DNA from: Clavelina lepadiformis
Taxonomy: Eukaryota > Chordata > Ascidiacea > Aplousobranchia > Clavelinidae
Reading direction: 5' to 3'
Assembly (NCBI RefSeq): GCF_947623445.1
Contig: NC_135246.1
Coordinates: 12,073,856 to 12,137,855, forward strand
Length of the DNA: 64,000 nt
Shown here piece after piece: positions 53,872-64,000 of the stretch. Each line of letters begins with the position of its first letter. The stretch's first letter is position 1. A program made the position numbers and the translations under genes. The notes below the pieces were generated by a model, which worked only from the letters and a program-made list of their open reading frames with translations, ran no database searches and was not told where the DNA came from.

Positions 53872-56800
53872 TTCCGCAAACTTTGTTAGTTGTGTCACTT
53901 GATGGAAAGCAGATCCCAAACGTTTGGAAAGATTCAGAAAGTTTCAGATTTGGAGAATAAACTCCCCATCAAGTGTTCTTTTGGATTGTTCTGATTCAAA
54001 TTCTGGAAGAATCTTGCCTACTCGTAATCCAGCTCTTTTATTCTGAACACTGGCAACGTGACAACGACTTCTTTACTAGCTTGTAACAGATATTAGCTAT
54101 CAGCTTGCATAACAGATGTCGTTCGATAGCGGAAGTTATATCGAGGATATCCCAGAGCGACTAACTGCTTTTAAGGAAAACAATTTCGGTAACGTCATAT
54201 GTTTGCATAAGGGTATCACCTTTTTTGAAAAAGTCTTTTATCTGTTTCCTTGAAGCAGTTTTGGTTTATGCATTGCACTGCTGTTGTACATAACTTTGCA
54301 GTTAAACGTCCATGCTTACTATACCAACGCTTTAGTTTTTTTTAAGTCTGTAATGGTCTCTTGGACATGCGTTTCCTTCAGGAAGATGGTTGTGGATTTG
54401 CTGGTTGTTCCATTATGCTTTTCTTTTAGACCAGTGATTCCTAAACTATGTGCCGCCACATATTCTCAGGTGTGCCGCGAATGTTTTTGGAATTTTGGAA
54501 AAGAACTGCATAAATATTTAAAATAAGGCGTATGCGACTTAAAAGCCCTCTAACCGTTTCAATAGCTGATAAATAAGTACATACCCATCCAATAAGCACA
54601 TCCATCGCATTAACACGTGAGAATAATTTTTTTTTAAAGCAACTTTTCTTCTCTTGTAAGTGTGCCGCGAGCGTTTTATAATTTTTCTAGTGTTCCACAA
54701 GCTGAAACTCCACTGGAGTTCGAGAAACTTCCCGGTGTGCATTGTGCCGCTTGTATGCGTATTTGTCACTATTCGATGAGATAAGGTACACCATTATACA
54801 AAATTTTAAATATATTTATTTACTGTAAATGGCATTTTTCGCCGCTAAACGAGTGATTAATCATCATGGAATTAAAATTGTATTGGCCTACAATGGCGCT
54901 ACTTCTAAATGTCGGACACGTTCGCCGCATGCCGCCCAGTAGAACGTTTTATATGGCCAAATTAAGCGTTTTGTTATTAAGTAAGTACGACATAATCATA
55001 ACTACATTTGTCTCAAGCTTTGTTAACAACAAACAGTTGTCGAAAAATTTCTGACCGATGTTGGAAATTGACCGAAGCATTTCACTTTGAAAAACTGTGC
55101 TGAGCTTTGTCAAACAGTTTTTATAGGGAAGCACATATATAAATCCTACTAAAAACCCGAAAGTTGAATTTACCAAATGGATGAAAGACGTGAGAGATAT
55201 AGTCTGCAGTACTCCTATACTACTCTATTCTGCAAAGTATAATATAGGTAACAAAATACTCGAATTGACTACCCGCTATGATAGAAGTAACAACATGTCT
55301 ACTGTGATTATTTTGTTAGCAATGAAAAACAAGCGGTTTGCTATAAGCTGAAACGAAAAATTCCTTGATCATATAAGATTGTAAAAAAGTGTTTGAATGC
55401 CGGCGCGAATTCGGTCCGACAATTTCCTTAAAATTAAGCTCGAACCAGAGTCCGACTAGAAAAGCTCGGTCAGACTTTCATCTCTGAGTTGAACATAAGC
55501 TATCCATTTAAAATTAAACAGCGTCACGATCAAGAATGATCTTTGTTTTCGTCACCGATCAATCGCATGCAGTAGCCTCGCCTGGACTTAGTTAAAAATT
55601 AATTCTTAAAAAATTAGAGCGAGTCGCAAATCATTGCAATTCTAAGGCCCTTCTACTTGTAACATTTTACAAACATATTTGAAAGAGAAAATTTGCCGTG
55701 ACAACTATTTCTTATTTACAAAACGTATTTTGGCCCTGCGCCCAGGTCAGTGTAGAAGGGGCAAGCGGGCCTCCGACTTTTAATGGGGCTTATATTATTC
55801 GCAAATGGTATTCATTGTTACGCTTAATTCCTTAAAGGATATGTGAGTAATAACACGAAAGTTAAAATTAAGGTAATACTGTCACGAGATTATTTTATGC
55901 ACCTGTTTTGTAGACACCACATTATACACCGTCTTTTCTTTGCATTGTGTTGTTTTTATGCATGTTCACGGTCTGCCGTATTTTACTTGTTTATGTTCTT
56001 TTACTTGTTCTTGTACACCTGTTTTTATCAAATCTCTTGTGACGTCTCACGTAGTTACCCCAAAGGCTAAATTAGTATCGTGTTTTACGTTCCACGTTGA
56101 TTCCTTCATCGCGTGGAATTTGTTTGGTGTAGTACTGTGCGCGGCTGGGCGACGGTTGTGGAGAGTTACGTTTCGGTTTTTGGTGAGAGATGATCGTTTT
56201 TATTAAGTAAAATGCCATTAAAAGTTAACAAGGCAAAACCGGCTAAGTGACTAGCCGTTAGAGCGGGAAGATTCCTGGCTAAGGAAAAGTTTGGTTACAA
56301 TACCAGTATTACGAATGATTGTGCCTTTATCGATTATTTCAACAGCGCCGTAGCTATGTTTGCGCCCACATGGGCAAGATATGGCCCATCAAATTGTGTT
56401 CCGGTTTACATATAAACTCTTATTTTAAACTGTATAAAGAACACAGGCTTTAAAGTTTGAGTTGTGGAAGTTTTGGCTATAAAACCTGTTTGATTTTATA
56501 TTTTTGGGAAGTAAATGGGCTGCAAATGAAACTTAAAACATTCCTATTTAATCAATTTTTATTTAAAGCACGTTTTTTTCTATAGCTTTTAAACCAAATT
56601 TACTTTCTGTCCCAGGTCCACATTGTGCTCTGCAAGACCTTGCCTGGGCCGCTCTACTTCTAAAAATCCCGGGATGTTTTAGTTTGCTAATCCGACCCTG
56701 CCCCGAGTATCGAATTTGGTCGGCGTAATTGTTATTCCGACGTTTTACCACATAAACAAGCCGATTTAAACCACATAAGCAAAGTCAAGCCAAAAGCTTA

Positions 56801-59800
56801 GCTCTTTTCCAGTAAACTTAAACTTGATGGCCGCGCGCCAGTGCTAACGTTTCGTCGTTATAGTATCACAGTAACATCTTACACGCTTATGCCCCCCAGG
56901 GTTAGCCACTTTTTTCCTGTTTGCTGATTGTGTGTGAACATACTTTCGTTCTACTTTAATACGCTGTTACTAAGTCTAAAGGCATTACCTTTTTCGTTCC
57001 TCACAGTCAATGGCGAAAATAAACAATACGATACGATACGACGAACCGGTAACGCATACATTGCCATTCTAAAAAAACTGGTCATGCATTTTTTGCAGTT
57101 GATTGAATAAGGGAAAGAGCGGCCATGCGTAAAACATTCGAAACAGGAGACGCAATACAATTGAAAACTTACGAACTTGCAAAATTAGCAGAAAGCAGAG
57201 CATCATCATGAATAGGAGGAAAGAAAAGATGACCTATAGTGTTGATAATTGAAGTAGATGATATAATGAACTGCTATAGTAAGTGAGTCACTCACCCAAC
57301 TTATCTTGGTCTTTTCAAACAATATAATGAATTAATTTTAGGCAGCGATGTGAATTGGGGTTTATCAAACTGCATATTAAGCCAGCTATTGCTATGACGT
57401 AGCGGCTGTAGCCTATAAATAATCGGTTATTACAGACCATAACTTCCAGAATACAAATGTAACTAAAAAGGAGAAGTAAAGATTGGTATTGGGTTACGTG
57501 GGTAGAATCGAGAGTGAGTTTTATGGAACAGACCTTATGATAAATTACCATACAACTTCTCTTCTAAATAAAAGAACTCTTTCTTAGCACTGAATATTGC
57601 GCGCCTTGCAATATTCCCAAATCGGATGCATCATGCCTACTGTTTACCAGACTTAATGCAATAATAAGTGTTGAGAAAAGTTTAACCGGAAGTTTCTCCA
57701 AGCATTTTGAAAAGAAAATTCGCAAAGTAAGCAATGTCGTTGAATCTACGACGTAGACGGTTCTTTGTACCAATGCGCTGAGTAGACCGTAAACAACTTT
57801 CAGACCAAACGTAGAAAGTAAAAAGGTTGCTCACGGTCCTTAACTAACAAAGGTAGAGAAGACGTAAAAAAACAGGTGACAGTGTTTGTTTGAATTCTGG
57901 AACAACACCAAATCTTTTCACCATTTAAAAGCGATGGCAATGCGAACGTGTGATGGTTGCATTTTTTGTACCGTACAACGCGAGTTGAGTTAAATGTAGG
58001 TTATGAAAAATAAGCTAGGAACAGGAAAATCGTCTGACAAAATTAATGCTGCACAGTACTATATGGGATTATAGGTTACTGCATACCCCAGATTGCCAGA
58101 CAGTTGCTTATCGCGATGACTGATGTGTTTGTAGCATGACAGACAATCTGCAACCAGCTGCCTTTAGATTGTAAAATGATTCCCGTGACAGTGTATCAGG
58201 TGTTGGCAAGCACTAAACTGTCCCTTTCAGCATTGAAAATCTTGTTTGCATTTTTGTGTAAAATTTTTGCTTTACGCTAGTGTTATCTGTACAGTGGTTT
58301 AAGCACAGTCAGGCTTTAAACTTTGCAAATACAACCGACAAAATATTCGCTGGCTGTCAAGAAAAATTGTTGGCAATTATCGAAGCAATCTAAACGCAAT
58401 GAGCAAAATAGAAATGAAATATACGAAGGGGTACGTATAACATTGTATATTTTGGATTGCATGTGAAATGTAATTACCTAATGCTCACAATTTTTTGTAT
58501 TGTGCTGTGTACTTAAACTTGTGCTAAATGAATCATTAATGGCTGAGTTCATCTTCGTTAGTGCTTTTGTTTTGAAGAAATGTACTGACTTTTACACGTG
58601 GTTTTTGATCCTACTCAAACCTTAAGTTAAGTCGTTTTTTAAATGTTTGTTGTGGGTAACCTTGATGGCTGCGAAAAGCTATACAGTGTGTGACAGCAGA
58701 CAGTCCTTTAAACGTTTTGAAATGTGAAAAACAGTTAAAAAGAAAAATCTTACCAATGCTTTTTGACCGTACAAAAGTTATTCGTTACACAGACGTTTAA
58801 AATCGAAAATAAATTTTTGTTTCTAAGCTGATTTCTTATGCTATACTATATGGTACTGTAATATGGTACTTATGCTATACTATACTATATGTGGTACTAT
58901 AAGCGTCGCCAACCACTCCGTTTGTTTGTAATATAAACTTATAAGTTTATGACATAATATACTGTTATATAGCATATAATATGCTTTACTGATATTTTAC
59001 CACTTCTGCTTTTGACTTTTAACCACTTTGAATAGGCGTGGATGTAAAAAAAAACAGGTAGCTACTAAAAATTGCGTTCGCTTTCTGTGTCAATTTAACT
59101 ACGATTTCGTAGTTTCGCGTCCAGTATGGTTCCGCATTATAATGCACCCAGTTAGAATTCTGAATACATGACGCAATGCAACACGCTTCGTTAAGCTAAG
59201 ACTCTTGTAAAAATCGACATATGTTAACCAGCAACGTCTATTTGCTTAAGACGAAATACTCCATGCTATCAATATTCATGTTCTTGTCTCTGAACATGCT
59301 TACACAAAGTGCAAAATGTGTGATAGATTACAGGTATCTCTTATCGCATGTTAAAGGTTCTTATAACAAAACAATGGTTTTGATTTGTTGTACTATACAA
59401 ATACTTATAAAATCCGGGCCGAATTCTATTGGTCTCAGCACTTGATGAGGAAAGTTTCTTTGCACACATCGTAACTGGATGCAGTTAATTATTTACCTAT
59501 TGAACAACAACAAAAATTAACGTACCGTCGGTACCACGGAGCAGGTTTTTAAAATGACTAATCATTAACAATGATAACAATAATGTTAGCTTAGTTTGAA
59601 CTTTCTAAACGGCTTAAGTCGCCAAAAGGTGGTAGTTTGTACAGTAAATATTTTGCGTCCTTCATGATAACTTAATGTTCACACTCCTCGTATATCTAGT
59701 ATACACCTTTTCCGAGTGTTTAAAATCATAAGTTGGAAAAATGCTATAAAACGGGACAGTCAGCGTAGTACCCTTTCTGTTATTTATTACCCTGTAAATG

Positions 59801-60227
59801 AAAACCGTGTAAATATGCAAGTTATTCGACACGCTATACTACTAAATTAAATGAATTCACGCTAAGCATTACCGCAATAGATTTGAAACTTAATTGTTTC
59901 AAACTATAGTTAAGAGTCAAGAGTCAAGAGTCAAGACAATTGAAAGCGTACCGATTAATCAATTTAACAAATACCGGTATATTCTCTACTGTCTTAGCTC
60001 AAGTGTTCGTTATGCGTAGTAACTTCCAACAATTTGCTCTTAATTGTGTCAAGTAACTATGACATTGACATAATTAGTGGTAACGTTGTTGTTGGTAAAT
60101 CAACAGATGTTGCGCTTCCCACCAACAAATACTGTTGCATGTAAAAAGAATTGGATCAAACTAAAAGCTTTTACGCTTTAACTAAAACATACTAAATTAA
60201 TTTTTTTACTAAGGTCCTTTTCAAAAG
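53872..60227. other. Intergenic, about 6.3 kb
   Basis: The divergent spacer between the MFSD4-like (-) and SLC38 (+) genes. It holds a hAT-like fragment (54432-54760) and short tandem words (TATACTATATGGTACT near 58845, AGAGTCA near 59920). The 5' exon(s) of the SLC38 gene probably lie within it, but I could not identify them. The region 55900-56200 opens with TGTAGACACC and could be a diverged LTR, but no second copy is seen. Confidence 0.45.
54432..54760. mobile_element. hAT-like fragment with GTGCCGC words
   Basis: The left end CAGTGATTCCTAAACTATGTGCCGCC resembles hAT termini (stated in pieces: CAGTGATTCCTAAAC, then TATGTGCCGCC). The word GTGTGCCGCGA recurs near 54473 and 54660, and GTGCCGC near 54745. 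No matching right terminus or target duplication was found, so it is truncated. Confidence 0.4.
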
Positions 60228-63200
60228 GCCGCCCAAGTCAAGAGGAACTAACTATTTTGAGGGAGCGGCGAATGAGTCAGTATGAAGGGAAGACAGCAAG
60301 TATGCCACTTTGTATTTTCAACCTAATGAACGCCATTCTTGGCAGCGGTATCCTTGGCTTGGCAAACGCCGTGGCCAACTTGGGAATAGCGTTATTCACG
60401 TAAGTGCCTTGACCATTAAGAAAGGGCTAGCACGCTTTCTACTGTATATACGTCTATCTGCATTACACCGAAGCTTTGACTTCGTATACCACTATCACTA
60501 CACATAAGTCTAAAATTTCTAATGAAAAATATGTGAGGTATTTGGGTGTGATCAAATCCATGTTTATGCTTGCCAGGGGTATGCTGGTTGCCGTCGCCGT
60601 GCTCGCTTTTAACAGTATCAGGCTGTTAATTGAAATGTGTGATTACACGGGAAATTCGTCTTACGAAGCAATAGGAAAGGCTGCCTTTGGTTTAGGCGGA
60701 AAAGTAGTCACTATTTTAAACATATTTATCCACACGATGGGAGGTAAATGAACAGTCGGTATATATTTCAGTTCGGTTGAAGTTTTAAATATAGGTCTAA
60801 TTATACGTATACAATGTAACCATGAACTATTATCTTTTAGTTTACTGACTTTACCTTATGTTTCTGAAGTATGCTCACGGATTATACTCTATTCTCTACA
60901 GCAAAAGTTTTTTTTGCAAAGTTTCTTAATTAATCACGTAGACATAAACCAATTACACATAAAGTTGTTTTAATCCAAAATTCACTATAAGCAAAGATCG
61001 AATCGCTTGTTTTCGGTTACCAATATACTCGTAGACTTGGAGTTTACTGCGAAGTACAGAACAAAATCTTATACTTTGATTATGTCCCATGAAGTAAATC
61101 AACCGGGCAGACACCGATTGTACATATAACAAACCAAAAATGCTTCTTAGCTCTGATTTGCACGTGACCCGATACCATATCGTTTCTTATATAACTTTCC
61201 CGAGAGACCTCTGTGTCTTAGAAACTTTATTTGTAGAAATAAATGCCATCAATAGCTCCCTGCTTTCTACACACAGCACAAAACCTCACCATTAAGAAAA
61301 AAAATCGAACTATACCAGAAGGAAACGCACAATTATCAGTAAATAGGGGACTTCATCTACTGAAATTGTTGCTTTTGATCATTCTAGCAATGTGCAGCTT
61401 CTTATTCATTGTCAAGTACGAATTGCCGGAAGTAATAAGAGTTTTGGTCGGGGCAGGCCCTTGCGATGAGTAAGTGAAATAATTTTATTTGAAGCAAAAG
61501 AAAAACACCAAGTTTAGTTATTTTATCTTATCTACGTGTAATTCAAAGCTGTTCTTTTCATTGACAGAGCATGGTATTTAAACGGGGACATACTGACGAT
61601 AATGGTTACGGTAATTATCATAATGCCCCTGGCCGCGGCGAGAAACATCGGTTTTCTCGGTTATACGAGCGGTTTTGCCATGGCATGCATGATCTTTTTC
61701 ACAGGAGTGGTAAGAATGTTTTTGTGGTTTGTTACCTTGTGACTATTGTACAGTTAGTAGGTAGCAAACAATACTTCTAACGATAAATGCTTTTGTGAAT
61801 TATATGTTTAAAACTCTTCCAGATTATTGCAGAACGTTGGATTATTCCGTGCCCGATTCGAAACAACACCATTGGTAACAGTTAGCTCTGACTCTCTTTG
61901 CCAGTGGCGGCGCCGAGAGATCTTTAGCGCCCCCAAATAGTTTGATATTGTGAATACATTGCCAATTTTCATTTATAAAGCTACAAAATTGAAATTTTTA
62001 TCACACATTAACTTGGTGCAATTCCGAATTTGCGCAAACGCAACCTGCCAATGCCATATCTCAATACAATCTGCTTTAAACAAGCGATCTCTTCCGGATT
62101 TTCTGACGTCATAGCCAGACATTTCACCACGCTAGTGCACTAGTGCAGGCTTTTGCGACAAATCGGAAGCTATCTCCATTATCATTCAACCGAATTTTTA
62201 AATATTTGGCATTTTTACTGTAGAACAAGCTCTTTTAAGTCCAGCAGTAAAAATGTTTCATTGCGTTAGGTTTTTTGTTCGTCCCGGTTTAAGGATTCTA
62301 TCCCGAAGATCCTCGATTTGTAGTTTGTCATGCTTGCTTATGCATTTTTATCGATATGTTTCGCTTTATTACAAAAGAAATGTTCTTTTTAACATCTTTT
62401 TATTTTGGCATTACAGCAGCGTAGGAATGTGCTGAACGACCATGAATCCGAATATTACGCTCGAATATCGACCATTTTCGTTGTGCTCTCGAATCCAATC
62501 GAATCTGGGAAGGAGATTCGGATTGGATAATACAATTTGTATTATATGCTGAAGTAAAAAATCACAGCATTACGTTTAAGCTTTCGAATGCGTATGATCG
62601 ATCTCAAAGACAGTGAAACGGTTGCGAAAAACTTTAGTAATTTCGTATAACTTAATAGGTTGTTTCTTTTGTTCACCAACAATGTAACAAGTTTAGGCAT
62701 GATTCGTTTGCTCGCCGGGTACTTTGGTTTAGAAAAGTAAGTAGGTAGAAATAAGCACGGCCAAATTCTCACGAATACCAGCATCTTTTATTTGCATCCT
62801 TATACGAATCCGAATTCTTTTCAATTTGGTACAACTCATACACGCTACAGAATTATTCCAATTTCAAAACGTTTGCCATGAAAAAGGTAACAATTGAGAC
62901 GTTACGTCATTAAGCATGTTGTTGTTCAATTCGCCCTGATTTACCTTTCGCGATATGCGGTAGACTTTCGAGCTACGACGTATACTTGAGGCAGCCTATA
63001 ATCCGGGCGAGCCATGGCGCATTTTCAACTGGTTCCTCCGTAGCCCTCCTAAACAAAAAGTTCTTGCGCCGCCACTGCTCATTGCCCATGATTGTTACGG
63101 ACAGTTTGCTGCTTACGTAAAAGTATTAACAATCTGTGTAGGCCTATAGCTAGTTTTTTTTGGGTAGTAAGGACGACATGATTAATTCCAGAGCACGCCA

Positions 63201-63994
63201 CTTGGTAAATATTATGTTTACAACTATTATTTGAAACAGAGATTTCAACAAACACAAGTGATGACGCAGTGGGTGTCACTGAAGATTACCACAACCATAA
63301 CGAGACGTGCTCTTCACAAACGTCAGACATTCACCGGGAATTCGAGGAAGGCCTGGCACATCAAACATGTGACGCCAAAATAATTACCTGGAACTCCTTG
63401 GTATAGTTTACATTGAAAATAACGACAGCTGTTTGGAGTTTATTCGAAAAAACCTTTGTTATATACATTATCATATATGTTTACAAAACGAAGTCTGCTT
63501 TGTTTAAATTTGAAACGAAAAAGATTTTATGCCCAAAGGCTATTGTGCGGGTAGTAAATTTGCAGTATTTTGAAAAAATCGTTCAAAAATAACAAACGTG
63601 ACAATGCGTGACTCTTCCCAGAGCGCTTACGCAATTCCAACGATGGTGTTTGCATTTCAATGCCATGCATCAGTGCTTCCAATTTACACCGAACTCACCA
63701 ACCCCACGGCGAAGCGAATGCACAAAGTTGCGGTTATCTCCATCCTCAACGTTTTTGTCCTTTACTTTTTAGCTGCCCTGTTCGGCTACCTCACATTTTA
63801 CAGTAAGTATTATGTCTAACATTGCTTTGTGTCTGTTATAAGGTAGTTTGAACAATATCTTTCCTTTAGGTGCAGTCGGCCCAGAATTGCTGCTCATGTA
63901 CAGCGCCTACGACCCAACGAACATAGTTATTCTCATTTCCAGGCTTATGGTGCTATGCTGTGTCATATTTTCCACTCCACTTCTGCATTACCCG
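60228..63994 (+). CDS. SLC38: SLC38-family sodium-coupled neutral amino acid transporter, 8 exons seen, open at the right edge
   Basis: AAAP/SNAT transporter with an 11-TM fold, moving neutral amino acids with Na+ at the plasma membrane or lysosome. Exons: 60228-60399, 60577-60743, 61388-61469, 61568-61709, 61823-61874, 63240-63400, 63622-63802, 63870-63994. Phases match, and a donor at 63995 leads out of the window. Family blocks: CIFNLMNAILGSGILGLANA (TM1), SSYEAIGKAAFGLGGKVV, HTMGAMCSFLFIVKYELPEV, AAARNIGFLGYTSGF, then a large polar loop in exon 6, AYAIPTMVFAFQCHASVLPI (TM5-6 region), YTELTNPTAKRM and LFGYLTFYSAVGPELL. The first exon shown begins at an acceptor (TTTTCAAAAG), and the frame stays open 5' of the ATG at 60272, so an upstream exon probably supplies the N-terminus; a start at 60272 is the alternative. 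The SLC38 paralogue is undecided. Confidence 0.9.
61902..63077. mobile_element. Non-autonomous hAT-type element in SLC38 intron 5 (1176 bp)
   Basis: Terminal inverted repeats CAGTGGCGGCGCC and CAGTGGCGGCGCA (complement of the right end). The flanks are CTCTTTGC (61894-61901) and CTCATTGC (63078-63085), an 8-bp duplication with one change. The interior has short palindromes (CTAGTGCACTAG) and no transposase frame. It accounts for most of a 1365-nt intron. Confidence 0.8.
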
Positions 63995-64000
63995 GTATGT

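Noticed and set aside
55843..56210. Two overlapping plus-strand frames with hydrophobic residues, and a possible LTR starting TGTAGACACC
   Set aside because: No second LTR copy, primer-binding site or gag/pol frame follows in the window; composition is that of T-rich non-coding DNA.

Overview
The window is animal nuclear DNA. It is AT-rich and gene-dense, with many small exons joined by short GT-AG introns, and short non-autonomous DNA transposons in introns and between genes. The gene set (ABI, HEXIM, NAT9, an MFSD4/NaGLT1-like carrier, an SLC38 transporter) is metazoan. A multi-exon HEXIM, compact introns and many hAT-type miniature elements would suit an invertebrate chordate such as an ascidian tunicate. 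That species assignment is inference, not proof. I rebuilt the gene models by hand from splice sites and reading phase. Each complete model sums to a whole number of codons, which is the main support for the exon joins.

Layout, left to right. 385-4019 (-): Abl interactor (ABI), running off the left edge before its SH3 exons. 4020-8356: intergenic, with a hAT miniature element, a dead pogo/Tigger transposase fragment and a tRNA-related SINE. 8357-14304 (+): HEXIM, inhibitor of P-TEFb, with an unusually long C-terminal tail. 17755-24613 (-, plus a non-coding first exon near 25298): a 21-coding-exon gene for a 1013-residue Ser/Thr-rich protein with one C-terminal zinc-finger-like motif, which I do not recognise. 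27753-29888 (-): a small single-pass membrane protein. 30887-34670 (-): a 203-residue coiled-coil protein whose C-terminus resembles TACC proteins. 39688-43450 (+): a glutaredoxin-DEP-DUF547 fusion, convergent with NAT9 at 43590-45288 (-), with 139 bases between the stops. 50437-53871 (-): a 12-TM MFSD4/NaGLT1-like carrier. 60228 to the right edge (+): an SLC38 sodium-coupled amino acid transporter, open at the right edge and probably at its 5' end.

The genes do not form a pathway; this is an ordinary animal neighbourhood. The most distinctive non-genic signals are two foldback elements (47388-47902 and 51966-52162). Their arms are built from degenerate tandem units of about 15 bases. Both have GG...CC ends and perfect 9-bp target duplications, and they look like members of one Foldback/Mutator-like group. 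Several hAT-type elements with 8-bp duplications are also delimited precisely, two of them inside introns.
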